Of a stretch of DNA of 27,939 bases, positions 1-7,070 are shown piece after piece. The DNA lies in assembly GCA_964369445.1 (NCBI GenBank), contig CAYJFU010000027.1, forward strand, positions 1 to 27,939, written 5' to 3'. The translations under genes were made by a program, and so were the position numbers. A model generated the notes under the pieces. The model ran no database searches. It worked only from the letters and a program-made list of their open reading frames with translations, and was not told the origin of the DNA. Numbering within the stretch: position 1 is the stretch's first letter; each line of letters begins with the position of its first letter. The DNA comes from CAYJBH01 sp964369445. GTDB lineage: Bacteria > Bacillota > Clostridia > Oscillospirales > Ruminococcaceae.

Positions 1-2
1 AT

Positions 3-191
3 TTGTGCAAGTACATTTATGAAGTCATTATAAGCGATTTTCATAGCTCTTTCTTAGGCGAGGGCTCTGAGGTATTGCAAAGCATGGGTATAGTAATTAT
101 AGGCGGACTTATAACCTCAACACTACTTGTACTACTGCTAATGCCTGCGTTCTACCTGATTATTGATAAGAAAAGCAAGGTGGGATTATAA
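3..191 (+). CDS. C-terminal tail of an RND-type efflux transporter, partial and possibly decayed
   Basis: Only the last part of the gene is in the window. The final 45 residues match the end of RND/AcrB-type inner-membrane exporters: an LGEGSE segment, then GIVIIGGLITSTLL, a last hydrophobic helix with LLMPAFYLI, and a short basic tail. These proteins use the proton gradient to export compounds or drive an envelope complex. The first 17 residues of this frame do not look like the family. The frame starting at base 1 instead reads TFMKSL-stop-AIFIALS, resembling the conserved segment normally found just before LGEGSE, but with a TAA at 31-33 and a one-base shift near 55. The gene may therefore be a pseudogene, or this contig end may contain errors. 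The RND assignment of the tail is fairly sure; intactness is not. Confidence 0.6.
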   Translation: MCKYIYEVIISDFHSSFLGEGSEVLQSMGIVIIGGLITSTLLVLLLMPAFYLIIDKKSKVGL

Positions 192-202
192 ACAAAAAAA
201 AT

Positions 203-231
203 GATGCTGTGATTGATTTACGCACAGCATC
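203..231. terminator. 9-bp perfect inverted repeat after the exporter tail
   Basis: GATGCTGTG at 203-211 pairs perfectly with CACAGCATC at 223-231 around an 11-base loop. An A-run precedes it, which would be a U-run on the minus strand. No T-run follows on the + strand. It sits 12 bases after the exporter stop codon, as an intrinsic terminator would, but it is a better terminator for minus-strand transcription. Confidence 0.4.
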
Positions 232-267
232 AGGAAAACAAAAAACACAAATGAAAGGAATTAAAAA

Positions 268-387
268 ATGTTCAGAAGACGAAGAAGAGTTGTAGTAGGG
301 CGACCGATGAGAAGAATGAGAATGGGGTGCTTTACAATAATATTACCGATTTTCGCTATAATCGGACTTGTGATGATTATTTTTTAA
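268..387 (+). CDS. Arg-rich single-helix small membrane peptide, copy 1 (39 aa)
   Basis: A 39-residue reading frame with an AAAGGA ribosome binding site about 9 bases before its ATG. It has a very basic N-terminus (MFRRRRR, RRMRM) followed by one hydrophobic stretch (roughly residues 21-39) ending directly at the stop. That fits a one-helix membrane peptide with its positive end inside. The family is not recognised and no function is proposed. A near-copy lies at 420-536 across the assembly gap. Conserved coding shows in the difference between copies: a whole-codon deletion (one Arg) and mostly conservative substitutions. It follows the exporter tail by about 75 bases, so it could belong to that transcription unit. 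Confidence 0.5.
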   Translation: MFRRRRRVVVGRPMRRMRMGCFTIILPIFAIIGLVMIIF

Positions 388-403
388 GATCAAAAAGCAT
401 AAA

Positions 404-413
404 NNNNNNNNNN
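404..413. other. Assembly gap (10 Ns)
   Basis: Ten consecutive Ns join two stretches that carry nearly the same small gene and the same 3' flank (TAA, then a similar AT-rich segment ending CATAAA). This is a scaffold join, not biological sequence. The true distance between the two small genes is unknown. Confidence 0.97.
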
Positions 414-419
414 TAAAAG

Positions 420-536
420 ATGTGCAGAAGACGAAGAGTTGTAGTAGGGCGACCGGTGAGAAGAATGAGGATGGGATGCTTTACAGTATTACTGCCGATT
501 TTCGCTATAATCGGACTTTTGATGATTATTTTTTAA
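420..536 (+). CDS. Arg-rich single-helix small membrane peptide, copy 2 (38 aa)
   Basis: A near-identical partner of the peptide at 268-387. It starts MCRRRRVVV, has the same RPxRRMRMGCFT junction, the same hydrophobic tail ending MIIF, and one fewer Arg. Its ribosome binding site is lost in the N gap just upstream. Either this is a real tandem duplicate, or the gap joined two contigs from strain variants so that one gene appears twice. The function is unknown; the visible architecture is a basic cap plus one membrane helix. Confidence 0.45.
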   Translation: MCRRRRVVVGRPVRRMRMGCFTVLLPIFAIIGLLMIIF

Positions 537-1083
537 CATCACAAAACATAAAACAACATTATATTTTAGTGGTAAACTATATAGCCACTTTATGCGTTAT
601 ATAACTTTTTGCAATTTTGCACGTTAAATCACTCAGTTGCTTATCATAAAATCATCACATCGCCCAGTCCTTTTCCTCTTGTTTTTTCCCTTATAATTGT
701 TTTGAAACTGTATAATACGATATAACAACTTAAAACATACTGCAGTTTGCAGTTTAATTAACACTTTTTTGTGCCTTTTTACACTAACAATTCACAGCTG
801 CGGCAACTAATAGGGGGCTTTACGTAAACGGAAGTTTGTCAAAATATAATTAGTTGCTATACCATGCCGGCTGAATACACTAAGCATATGATGGAGCTAA
901 AAAGGCATAAAAAATCAATTTATGCTGTTTGTGATTTTGATGCAGTGGCCTGTTTGTATCATTACAAACAATTGAAAATCTTTTTAATAAATAGAAGTAT
1001 AATTTTTACAAAAAATGTTATCTTCAATCGTAAATTTGTATACAATGACAAAACAACATGCGATAATTTATGCATATGAACAA
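537..1083. other. AT-rich intergenic region with no supported gene
   Basis: About 550 bases of low-GC DNA. There is a short direct repeat (GCAGTTT twice near 742-756) and scattered TATAAT-like strings, but no reading frame with a ribosome binding site and protein-like composition. The one longer frame (864-1079) lacks a Shine-Dalgarno sequence and resembles nothing. Confidence 0.6.
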
Positions 1084-1112
1084 TTGACTTGAAAGTATTC
1101 ATAGCTTATAAT
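1084..1112 (+). promoter_or_regulatory. Sigma-A-type promoter of the amino-sugar operon
   Basis: TTGACT at 1084-1089 and TATAAT at 1107-1112 are separated by exactly 17 bases, a near-consensus housekeeping promoter. Transcription would start near 1119, giving a leader of about 170 bases before the binding-protein start at 1288. No riboswitch fold was recognised in that leader. Confidence 0.7.
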
Positions 1113-1287
1113 TAAATAGTCAAAATAATGTGTTTTGTGAAATTTGGTTATAAAAACGGTTGCTCACTTTATGCACATGGTATTAACATCATACATTTGA
1201 AAGCAGTGTTACGATTTTGCATTTTATCATAGTTTATAATACTGTTTTTTTGTGGTGTACATAAACATACTTTTATGGAGGAAAAGA

Positions 1288-2607
1288 ATGAAATTGTTTA
1301 AAAAAGTAGGCGTTTCGCTGTTAGCGCTTTCAATGGCACTGGCAATGTTCGCAAGTTGCTCACAGGCAGAGCCGGCAACAGATGCACCGGCTGAAGATGG
1401 CGCAACAGACGCACCGGCAGCAGAGGCAGCAAGCGGTGAAGAGATTGAGCTGAACTTCCCATGTATTTGGGTTGCTAAGGACTCCAAAGCTGAAGTTTTC
1501 GGCGAGATGGTAGCGGCATTTAACGAAGAAAACGCAGGTTCCATCAAGGTTGTCATCGAGGAGCAGACGGACTATCAAGCTGCACGTGACAAACAGAGAA
1601 CACAGATAACAACAGGTAATGCCCCCGACATCATGCTTGTTGACACCGAAGGTGACGTTATCCCGTTTTCCGAGAGTGGAGAGCTGCTTGACCTGACACC
1701 CTACATGGACGAAGAGTGGGCGGCAACATTTAACACAGGCGTACTTGACACTGCAAAAATCGACGGCAAACTTTTTGTTCTGCCCATCGAGAACGCATAC
1801 TTCCCCATCATGTACAACAAAAAGCTTTTAGAGCAGGTTGGTTACACTGAGTTCCCGGCTACATACGAAGAGCTTTTTGAGCTTGCTGATGCACTGACAG
1901 CGGCCGGCATCACACCTTTCTCCCAGATGACAGGTGAAAACGCTTACACATCCATGCACTGGTACTCCTACGCTGTATCAGCAGCAGGCGGCCAGGACGC
2001 TATCATGGATTTCTCTAACCCTGCTCTTGTTGAGGGCGCAGACATACTGCTCAAAATGTTCGACTACACAACCGCTGATGCAATCGGTGCAGGCGCTGCT
2101 GTTTCCGCAGGTCACTTCTTAAACGAGCGTACAGCAATGTTCATGAACGGCCCATGGTTCTTCGGACGTATCCCGACCGAAGGTACAGGCGATCTTCCGG
2201 AAAACGTAGGTCTTGCCGCAATGCCGGCTCTTGAGGGCGGCTCCGGCGAAGCAGGCGCATTGACAACAATGGTACAAAACCGTTTTGCACTAGCCGACCA
2301 AGAGGATCAAGCTAAAGAAGAGGCTGCAGTTGCTTTCTTGAAATATGTTACAGATCCCGAGTGGATTTCAAAGCTGACACTCAGCTCCGGTGCGTTCTTT
2401 ACAGTTAACACCGGCGAAATTGAAGGTTTAAGCGATCTTCAAACAGATCTTCTTGCACTTGCTGAAAGTGCTCCGTACCTGTCACCGACATTCCAACAGC
2501 ACTCAACAGCTGTTATCGGTGCATTGCCGGCAGCTATCGACGGTCTTGTATTGGGCGAGTACACATCTGAAGAATTCGTTGCGGCTCTCGCTGCCGAAGA
2601 TGAATAA
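1288..2607 (+). CDS. Extracellular sugar-binding lipoprotein of a CUT1 ABC importer
   Basis: Captures the substrate outside the membrane and delivers it to the permease pair encoded next. The start is the ATG at 1288, 6 bases after GGAGG; the frame extends further upstream but without a ribosome binding site. A lipoprotein signal peptide (MKLFKK, hydrophobic stretch, lipobox FASC with Cys24) is followed by an Ala/Pro/Glu/Asp-rich linker to about residue 50. The remaining roughly 390 residues have the family-1 solute-binding fold pattern (COG1653, SBP_bac_1), including TTGNAPDIMLVD, a YNKKLLEQVG hinge strand and a late MFMNGPWFF segment. At 439 residues it has normal family length. The substrate cannot be read from sequence; the downstream genes point to an N-acetylated, perhaps sulfated, amino sugar or oligosaccharide. 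Confidence 0.9.
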   Translation: MKLFKKVGVSLLALSMALAMFASCSQAEPATDAPAEDGATDAPAAEAASGEEIELNFPCIWVAKDSKAEVFGEMVAAFNEENAGSIKVVIEEQTDYQAARDKQRTQITTGNAPDIMLVDTEGDVIPFSESGELLDLTPYMDEEWAATFNTGVLDTAKIDGKLFVLPIENAYFPIMYNKKLLEQVGYTEFPATYEELFELADALTAAGITPFSQMTGENAYTSMHWYSYAVSAAGGQDAIMDFSNPALVEGADILLKMFDYTTADAIGAGAAVSAGHFLNERTAMFMNGPWFFGRIPTEGTGDLPENVGLAAMPALEGGSGEAGALTTMVQNRFALADQEDQAKEEAAVAFLKYVTDPEWISKLTLSSGAFFTVNTGEIEGLSDLQTDLLALAESAPYLSPTFQQHSTAVIGALPAAIDGLVLGEYTSEEFVAALAAEDE

Positions 2608-2644
2608 AATAGTAATTCGACTATAATACAACCATGCAATAATT

Positions 2645-2706
2645 AATAATGGTGTGGTAAAGGTAAAATTTAATATGAATTTGCCTTTGCTACACCATTA
2701 TTTTTT
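2645..2706 (+). terminator. Long stem-loop with T-run between binding protein and permease genes
   Basis: AATAATGGTGT at 2645-2655 begins a stem of about 24 bp (with a few G-U pairs and a short bulge) that closes with ACACCATTATT ending at 2702. TTTTTT overlaps its end at 2701-2706. It lies between the binding-protein stop and the first permease. Stem-loops here usually act as leaky terminators or 3' stabilisers, so that the binding protein is made in excess over the membrane subunits. Confidence 0.75.
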
Positions 2707-2729
2707 GTTAAACAATAGGAGAACTTTTA

Positions 2730-3599
2730 ATGGAAACCAGAAAAGATGATAGATTAGGCATTGTCGTTTTTCTAATACCGGGTATGATATTGTTCACACT
2801 GTTCTTTATAATACCTGTAATTTATGTTGTCGTTGTCAGCTTTGCGGATTGGAACGGTTTTGGAGATTTTACTCTCAACGGCATTGATAACTACATAGAA
2901 ATATTTCAAGACGACGTGTTTTTGAGAAGTATCGGCAACAACATAATTTGGTCGATATGTGCCTGTGCTATTCAAGTTCCGCTTGCGATGGTGATGGCGC
3001 TTATATTGTCCAGCAAGCCAAAAGCATGGAAATTTTTCCGCACCGTTTACTTTTTTCCGCAGGTTGTGTCCGGCATTGCGCTTGCTATGCTGTGGCAGGC
3101 GGTCTATAACGCCGAGTTTGGACTTTTAAACGGTCTTTTGGAGGTTATGGGGCTTGGTCATCTTGCGACAAACTGGCTCGGCAATCCCGATACTGCCCTT
3201 GCAGCTGTCGTCGTTTACTGGCTCTTTTATATCGGCTATTACATGGTTATCATCATGTCGGACATCGCCGGCATCGACAGGTCACTGTACGAGGCGGCAG
3301 ATATCGACGGCGCTACAAAACTGCAACAGGATAGGCATATAACAATCCCACTCATAAGGACTTCGCTTATGACATGTATCACCCTGTCTGCTATACTGGG
3401 TCTGCGTACCTTTGAACAGGTCTACACGCTGACAAACGGCGGCCCTTTCAACAGAACATCCGTAATGGTTATGTATCTGTACAAAGAACTGCAAAATATC
3501 AGTTACGGCACAGCCAGTGCAGCGGCGGTTGTACTTATTGCCGTAGGTACAGGTGTGATACTCGCAATAAGAAAGATTTTCGCAGCTACAGCTAAATAG
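2730..3599 (+). CDS. CUT1 ABC sugar permease, MalF/UgpA type
   Basis: First membrane subunit of the importer. About six transmembrane helices are visible: residues 11-38 and further stretches near 72-93, 107-125, 155-178, 212-226 and 262-282. The ATPase-docking EAA loop is at 188-208 (EAADIDGATKLQQ then ITIPL). The second segment of the loop is slightly unusual (QQDRHITIPL). The 289-residue length is typical. The ATG at 2730 follows AGGAG by 7 bases. No ATPase gene is present, so the pair probably uses a shared MsmX/MsmK-type ATPase encoded elsewhere, as is usual for CUT1 importers of Bacillota. The stop codon lies inside the left end of repeat element A. Confidence 0.9.
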   Translation: METRKDDRLGIVVFLIPGMILFTLFFIIPVIYVVVVSFADWNGFGDFTLNGIDNYIEIFQDDVFLRSIGNNIIWSICACAIQVPLAMVMALILSSKPKAWKFFRTVYFFPQVVSGIALAMLWQAVYNAEFGLLNGLLEVMGLGHLATNWLGNPDTALAAVVVYWLFYIGYYMVIIMSDIAGIDRSLYEAADIDGATKLQQDRHITIPLIRTSLMTCITLSAILGLRTFEQVYTLTNGGPFNRTSVMVMYLYKELQNISYGTASAAAVVLIAVGTGVILAIRKIFAATAK

Positions 3600-3750
3600 T
3601 GTTGACAAAAGCGCTCAGCCGTATATTTTGGTAATTGTTGCGCTTTACTGCACAATTAAAATTCACATTCCACAACGCAGTGAATTATTTTTCTTCTTTG
3701 TAGAATAGAAAACATAAAAATCTATTCGTTTTTGCTTGCGCTGACACTAT
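3596..3750 (+). repeat. Imperfect palindromic intergenic element, copy A (about 155 bp)
   Basis: The left end ATAGTGTTGACAAAAGC (3596-3612) is an imperfect inverted copy of the right end GCTTGCGCTGACACTAT (3734-3750). Inside are GCTCAGCCG, ATTTTGG and the core TTCACATTCCACAA (3662-3675), shared in order with the copies near 7940, 17121 and 26869. It fills most of the gap between the two permease genes and overlaps the first one's stop codon. The size and terminal repeats suggest a MITE-like element or a structured RNA spacer. Confidence 0.6.
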
Positions 3751-3793
3751 ATGAATATAGCTAACCACTTTGAAAAAATATTAAGAGGTACTT

Positions 3794-4657
3794 ATGACTA
3801 CTACTCAAAAAAATCCTTTGCAGGAAAACCCTGTTAAGGTTGTCCTGTTAAAGATAGGCAAATGGTTTTTGCTTATCTTCTTTGCAGCCTATGCACTGTT
3901 CCCGATGCTGTGGCTTGCAATGTCATCCTTTAAGACAAACGCTGAGTTACTGGATAACCCATTTTCACTGCCTGCCGTGCCGCAGGTGCAAAACTATATT
4001 AATGCACTGGAGCTGTCCGGTATTGCCGGTATGATGTTAAACTCCGTCATTGTAGGCCTGTTTGCAACGTTGTTTACCGTTGTCATAGCTTCAATGATTG
4101 GCTACTGCATCGCGCGCTTTAAGTTTAAAGGCAAAGAAATTATATTCGGCCTTTTCTCCGCCGGCATACTTGTGCCGCTCAACGCACTTATGGTGCCGTA
4201 CTTTGTTATTATAAACGAACTCGGTGTTTACGACACAAAACCCGGTCTCATACTCGTTTATACGGCTATCGGACTGCCTATTTCAACATTCATTATTCGC
4301 GGTTTTATGGAGACACTGCCGGTTGAAATTGAAGAGGCGGCATACATCGACGGTTGCGGATTTTTTCAGCGCTTTTGGCGCATAACATTCCCGCTTTCCA
4401 AAACCGGTCTTGTAACCGCTGCAACACTGCACTTTATCACATGTTGGAACGAATTTGTATTTGCAAACCTGCTTGTTTCTTCCGAAACAAACAAGACAAT
4501 TCAGCTCGGTATTCGTTACTTTACCAACCAGTTCACCACCGACTACGTTTCGATGTACGCGGCGATAGTGCTCAGCATTGTTCCTGCGGTCGTCGCCTAT
4601 GTGCTGTTCCAAGAACGTATTGTCTCCGGTCTGTCCAGTGGTGCCGTTAAAGGTTAA
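3794..4657 (+). CDS. CUT1 ABC sugar permease, MalG/UgpE type
   Basis: Second membrane subunit of the importer; pairs with the preceding permease in the inner membrane. It has a hydrophilic N-terminus (about 20 residues), six helices, the EAA loop at 181-200 (EAAYIDGCGFFQRFW then ITFPL) and the characteristic C-terminal GAVKG of MalG-like subunits. It is 287 residues long, as expected. The ATG at 3794 is preceded by AAGAGGT. It is separated from the first permease by the palindromic element A instead of the usual few bases, so the spacing is unusual for this gene pair. Confidence 0.9.
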   Translation: MTTTQKNPLQENPVKVVLLKIGKWFLLIFFAAYALFPMLWLAMSSFKTNAELLDNPFSLPAVPQVQNYINALELSGIAGMMLNSVIVGLFATLFTVVIASMIGYCIARFKFKGKEIIFGLFSAGILVPLNALMVPYFVIINELGVYDTKPGLILVYTAIGLPISTFIIRGFMETLPVEIEEAAYIDGCGFFQRFWRITFPLSKTGLVTAATLHFITCWNEFVFANLLVSSETNKTIQLGIRYFTNQFTTDYVSMYAAIVLSIVPAVVAYVLFQERIVSGLSSGAVKG

Positions 4658-4794
4658 TAAATTTCTCCCCAACTAAATGATGAAAAAATCTTGGCGGTAA
4701 TTTTGCCGCATTTTAATGTCAAAGAGTCTTTTCCTTGAACTACGGACAAAATTCCTTGCATTTCTTTTGTCCACGATTTAATTGGGGGAGCATT

Positions 4795-5952
4795 ATGCAA
4801 CAATACACATTAATAAATGCAAATATCATCAGCGGTGGGACAATAAAAAAAGACTGCTGTTTGCAGATTGAGGGTGGTGTCATTCGTGGCATCACCTCTA
4901 TGCATAGCTTTGAGCATGGTGGTGTCACCATCGACATCAAAGGTCAACACCTGACACCTGCCTACATCGACATACACACCCATGGTGCTAAAATGTTTGA
5001 CGTCATGGACGCGGAGCATGCCGGCTTGGATCGCATATGCGAGCACCACTACGCTACCGGTGTCGGCACGTTTTTGCCAACAACATTGACGGCATCCTTG
5101 CAAAGCACCCAAAAAGTCTTTGACCTTTTGCGCAACTTCATCCCAAAAGTGCCGGTGAGCATTCACGGAGTGCACATGGAGGGGCCTTTGTTGTCCTGTA
5201 AGAACAAAGGAGCACACCCGACGGAGCATCTTCGCGGTGCCGATGATGATCTCATCGCGTTTGCAGAGCAAAATAAGGATATGATAAAGCTTATCACCGT
5301 TGCACCCGATATCGACGATGCACCGAAATTTATTACATGGTGCGTACAAAACGGTATTGTCGTCTCGGGCGGGCATGATGCCGCGGTTGACACAGAGGTG
5401 CAGGCGGCAGTCGCTGCCGGTATGCGCGGTGTGACGCATGTTTACTGCTGTACATCAACGGTATCGCGACGTAACGGCGACCCAACCAAGCGTACCGGTC
5501 TTTTGGAATATGCGCTTTTGAATGACAATATCTATGTCGAAGCGGTTGCCGACAACCATCACCTGCCTATCGACCTGATGCGACTGCTGTACAAGGTAAA
5601 AGGCTATAAAAACATATGCCTTGTCTCGGACAGCATACGCGCCACAGGTATGCCCGATGGTGATTACATTTTAGGTAGTAAACAAAGCGGCGTGCCGGTT
5701 GTGGTGCGTGACGGTATAGCCATACAAAAACATGAAAATGCCTTTGCCGGAAGTGTTACCCCGGTATGTGACATGGTGCACAATGCGGTCAAAGATGCCG
5801 GCGTACCCCTTGCTGAGGCGGTAGCTATGGCAACACAGGTACCCGCTGACATACTGGGTTTACATCAAGTTGGCAGTGTAGAAGTCGGTTACCAAGCTAA
5901 GCTTAACGTAATCGGCGGTGATGGCAAATTTGTAGAGCCGCTGTTTTTGTAG
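4795..5952 (+). CDS. nagA: N-acetylglucosamine-6-phosphate deacetylase
   Basis: Removes acetate from N-acetylglucosamine-6-phosphate to give glucosamine-6-phosphate in the cytoplasm. The chosen ATG at 4795 follows GGGGGAG by 4 bases and gives 385 residues, the usual length. Amidohydrolase-superfamily metal and active-site residues are in place: HTH (His61, His63), Glu129 in HMEGPLL, His194 in SGGHDAA, His215 in THVYC, and catalytic Asp279 in LVSDSIRATG. The loop normally reading HLFNAM is replaced here by HVYCCTS followed by an Arg/Lys-rich stretch. The enzyme is therefore divergent and may act on a modified amino-sugar phosphate. It follows the permeases by 137 bases and is probably co-transcribed with them. 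Confidence 0.85.
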   Translation: MQQYTLINANIISGGTIKKDCCLQIEGGVIRGITSMHSFEHGGVTIDIKGQHLTPAYIDIHTHGAKMFDVMDAEHAGLDRICEHHYATGVGTFLPTTLTASLQSTQKVFDLLRNFIPKVPVSIHGVHMEGPLLSCKNKGAHPTEHLRGADDDLIAFAEQNKDMIKLITVAPDIDDAPKFITWCVQNGIVVSGGHDAAVDTEVQAAVAAGMRGVTHVYCCTSTVSRRNGDPTKRTGLLEYALLNDNIYVEAVADNHHLPIDLMRLLYKVKGYKNICLVSDSIRATGMPDGDYILGSKQSGVPVVVRDGIAIQKHENAFAGSVTPVCDMVHNAVKDAGVPLAEAVAMATQVPADILGLHQVGSVEVGYQAKLNVIGGDGKFVEPLFL

Positions 5953-6310
5953 CTGTTACTGTTAGAAATGGGACTGTCGCATTGGCAAAATTTATTGTAA
6001 AATGCACAAAGGTTTGATGTGTTTGGATTGCTTTGCGTGCTTGCGAGTAGTTTAAGTAAGCAAAAATGAAACAAGAATTGCAAATTCGACTTTATAGATA
6101 AGCCATACCAAAACCCATATAGTCCGACTGTTAAAACTCAGTTTAACTTACGCTGTTGTCAATTGCAATAGAGTGATTATTGCTCAAACCCACGCCTTGT
6201 AAACAATATTTTACCGTCATGGTCTTTGTATTAATTTCGAAGCGGTTTAACTCATTGTGACAGCTACGAGTTAATCAACGCTGTTATCCCCACATATTTT
6301 GGAGATTGAA
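5953..6310. other. 358-base gap inside the amino-sugar cluster
   Basis: No reading frame here resembles a gene. The stretch is AT-rich and holds no clear terminator. A 13-base string GAAACAAGAATTG (near 6066) recurs near 14370. A weak TTGTCA string at about 6156 has no good -10 partner. The gap is long for an operon, so the genes from 6311 on may have their own promoter, but none can be named with confidence. Confidence 0.5.
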
Positions 6311-7054
6311 ATGAAAAAGCTCATTACACGCGCCGATGATTTAGGGCTAAATAGCTCGACAAACAAGGCGATATACCGCACAACCGCGACCGATTTTATA
6401 AAAAATATATCTGTAATGGCGGTGGGCGCAGCACTCAGTGAGAGTGCTGAGATGTTTAAGGACGTTAAAGGGGTTTGCTTCGGACTGCACGCTGTTCTCA
6501 CAAGCGAGTGGGATGATATAAAATGGGGCAGTTTATCAAAGCACCCCTCACTTGAGACAAAGGATGGTTATTTTCATGCACGTAGTGAAAATTTGAGGGA
6601 GTTGAACCTTGACCCCGATGTCGTTTTAAAAGAGTTTGACCTGCAACTTGAAAAGGTTGCCGCCGCCGGCTTTAAGCTGAGTTATGTCGACTGTCACATG
6701 GGTGTCGAGTTCACCTCGCCGCAAATAATGGATGCCACCAGAGCATGGGCATATAAAAAAGGCCTGCGCTTTGCCGCTGACTATTACACCTTTTTAGGTG
6801 AGCGCGCTAACGAGATACCGAACGAGGACGGACTGTTTGCACAGGAGTTGTCGCAGGCACAACAGGACATTTACACAATTTTTTTACATCCGGCACTGTA
6901 CTCGCAGGAGATGAAGAGGTTTGTCAACATAAAAAACCCCGGATGGACGGTAGCATATCAGAGACAATTGGACTACATGTTTGCATGCGATGCATCGAAT
7001 GTATTTATAAGCGGTGACGCTGGTTTTACATGCGCACGCTATGATGAAATTTAA
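6311..7054 (+). CDS. YdjC/ChbG-family carbohydrate deacetylase
   Basis: Metal-dependent deacetylase of the YdjC superfamily. Its characterised member ChbG removes an acetyl group from chitooligosaccharides or their 6-phosphates. The start is the ATG at 6311, 6 bases after GGAG; an in-frame TTG at 6299 would place the start before that site. Family motifs are present in 247 residues: RADDLG (Asp9/Asp10), GLH (His60), YVDCHMG (His129) and a late FLHP (His193), the Asp plus His metal site of the fold. It has no signal peptide, so it is cytoplasmic. It lies 16 bases before the NagB-like gene and is surely co-transcribed with it. Having both this and NagA in one cluster suggests an oligosaccharide or a differently modified sugar besides free GlcNAc. 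Confidence 0.85.
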   Translation: MKKLITRADDLGLNSSTNKAIYRTTATDFIKNISVMAVGAALSESAEMFKDVKGVCFGLHAVLTSEWDDIKWGSLSKHPSLETKDGYFHARSENLRELNLDPDVVLKEFDLQLEKVAAAGFKLSYVDCHMGVEFTSPQIMDATRAWAYKKGLRFAADYYTFLGERANEIPNEDGLFAQELSQAQQDIYTIFLHPALYSQEMKRFVNIKNPGWTVAYQRQLDYMFACDASNVFISGDAGFTCARYDEI

Positions 7055-7070
7055 AAAAAGAGGTATTTTT

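Noticed and set aside
422..604. 60-residue frame overlapping the second small peptide gene
   Set aside because: It is another reading frame of the Arg-rich peptide copy. The conserved differences between the copies support the frame at 420-536 instead.
864..1079. 71-residue open frame before the amino-sugar operon
   Set aside because: No ribosome binding site, AT-driven composition and no family resemblance; it also runs up to the operon promoter. Treated as chance.
1150..1170. cre-like (CcpA) site around AAAACGGTTGCT downstream of the first promoter
   Set aside because: Only about 11 of 14 consensus positions fit and the site is not palindromic; too weak to list.
4810..5439. 209-residue minus-strand frame within nagA
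   Set aside because: Antisense shadow of a clear amidohydrolase gene; no ribosome binding site or family motifs.
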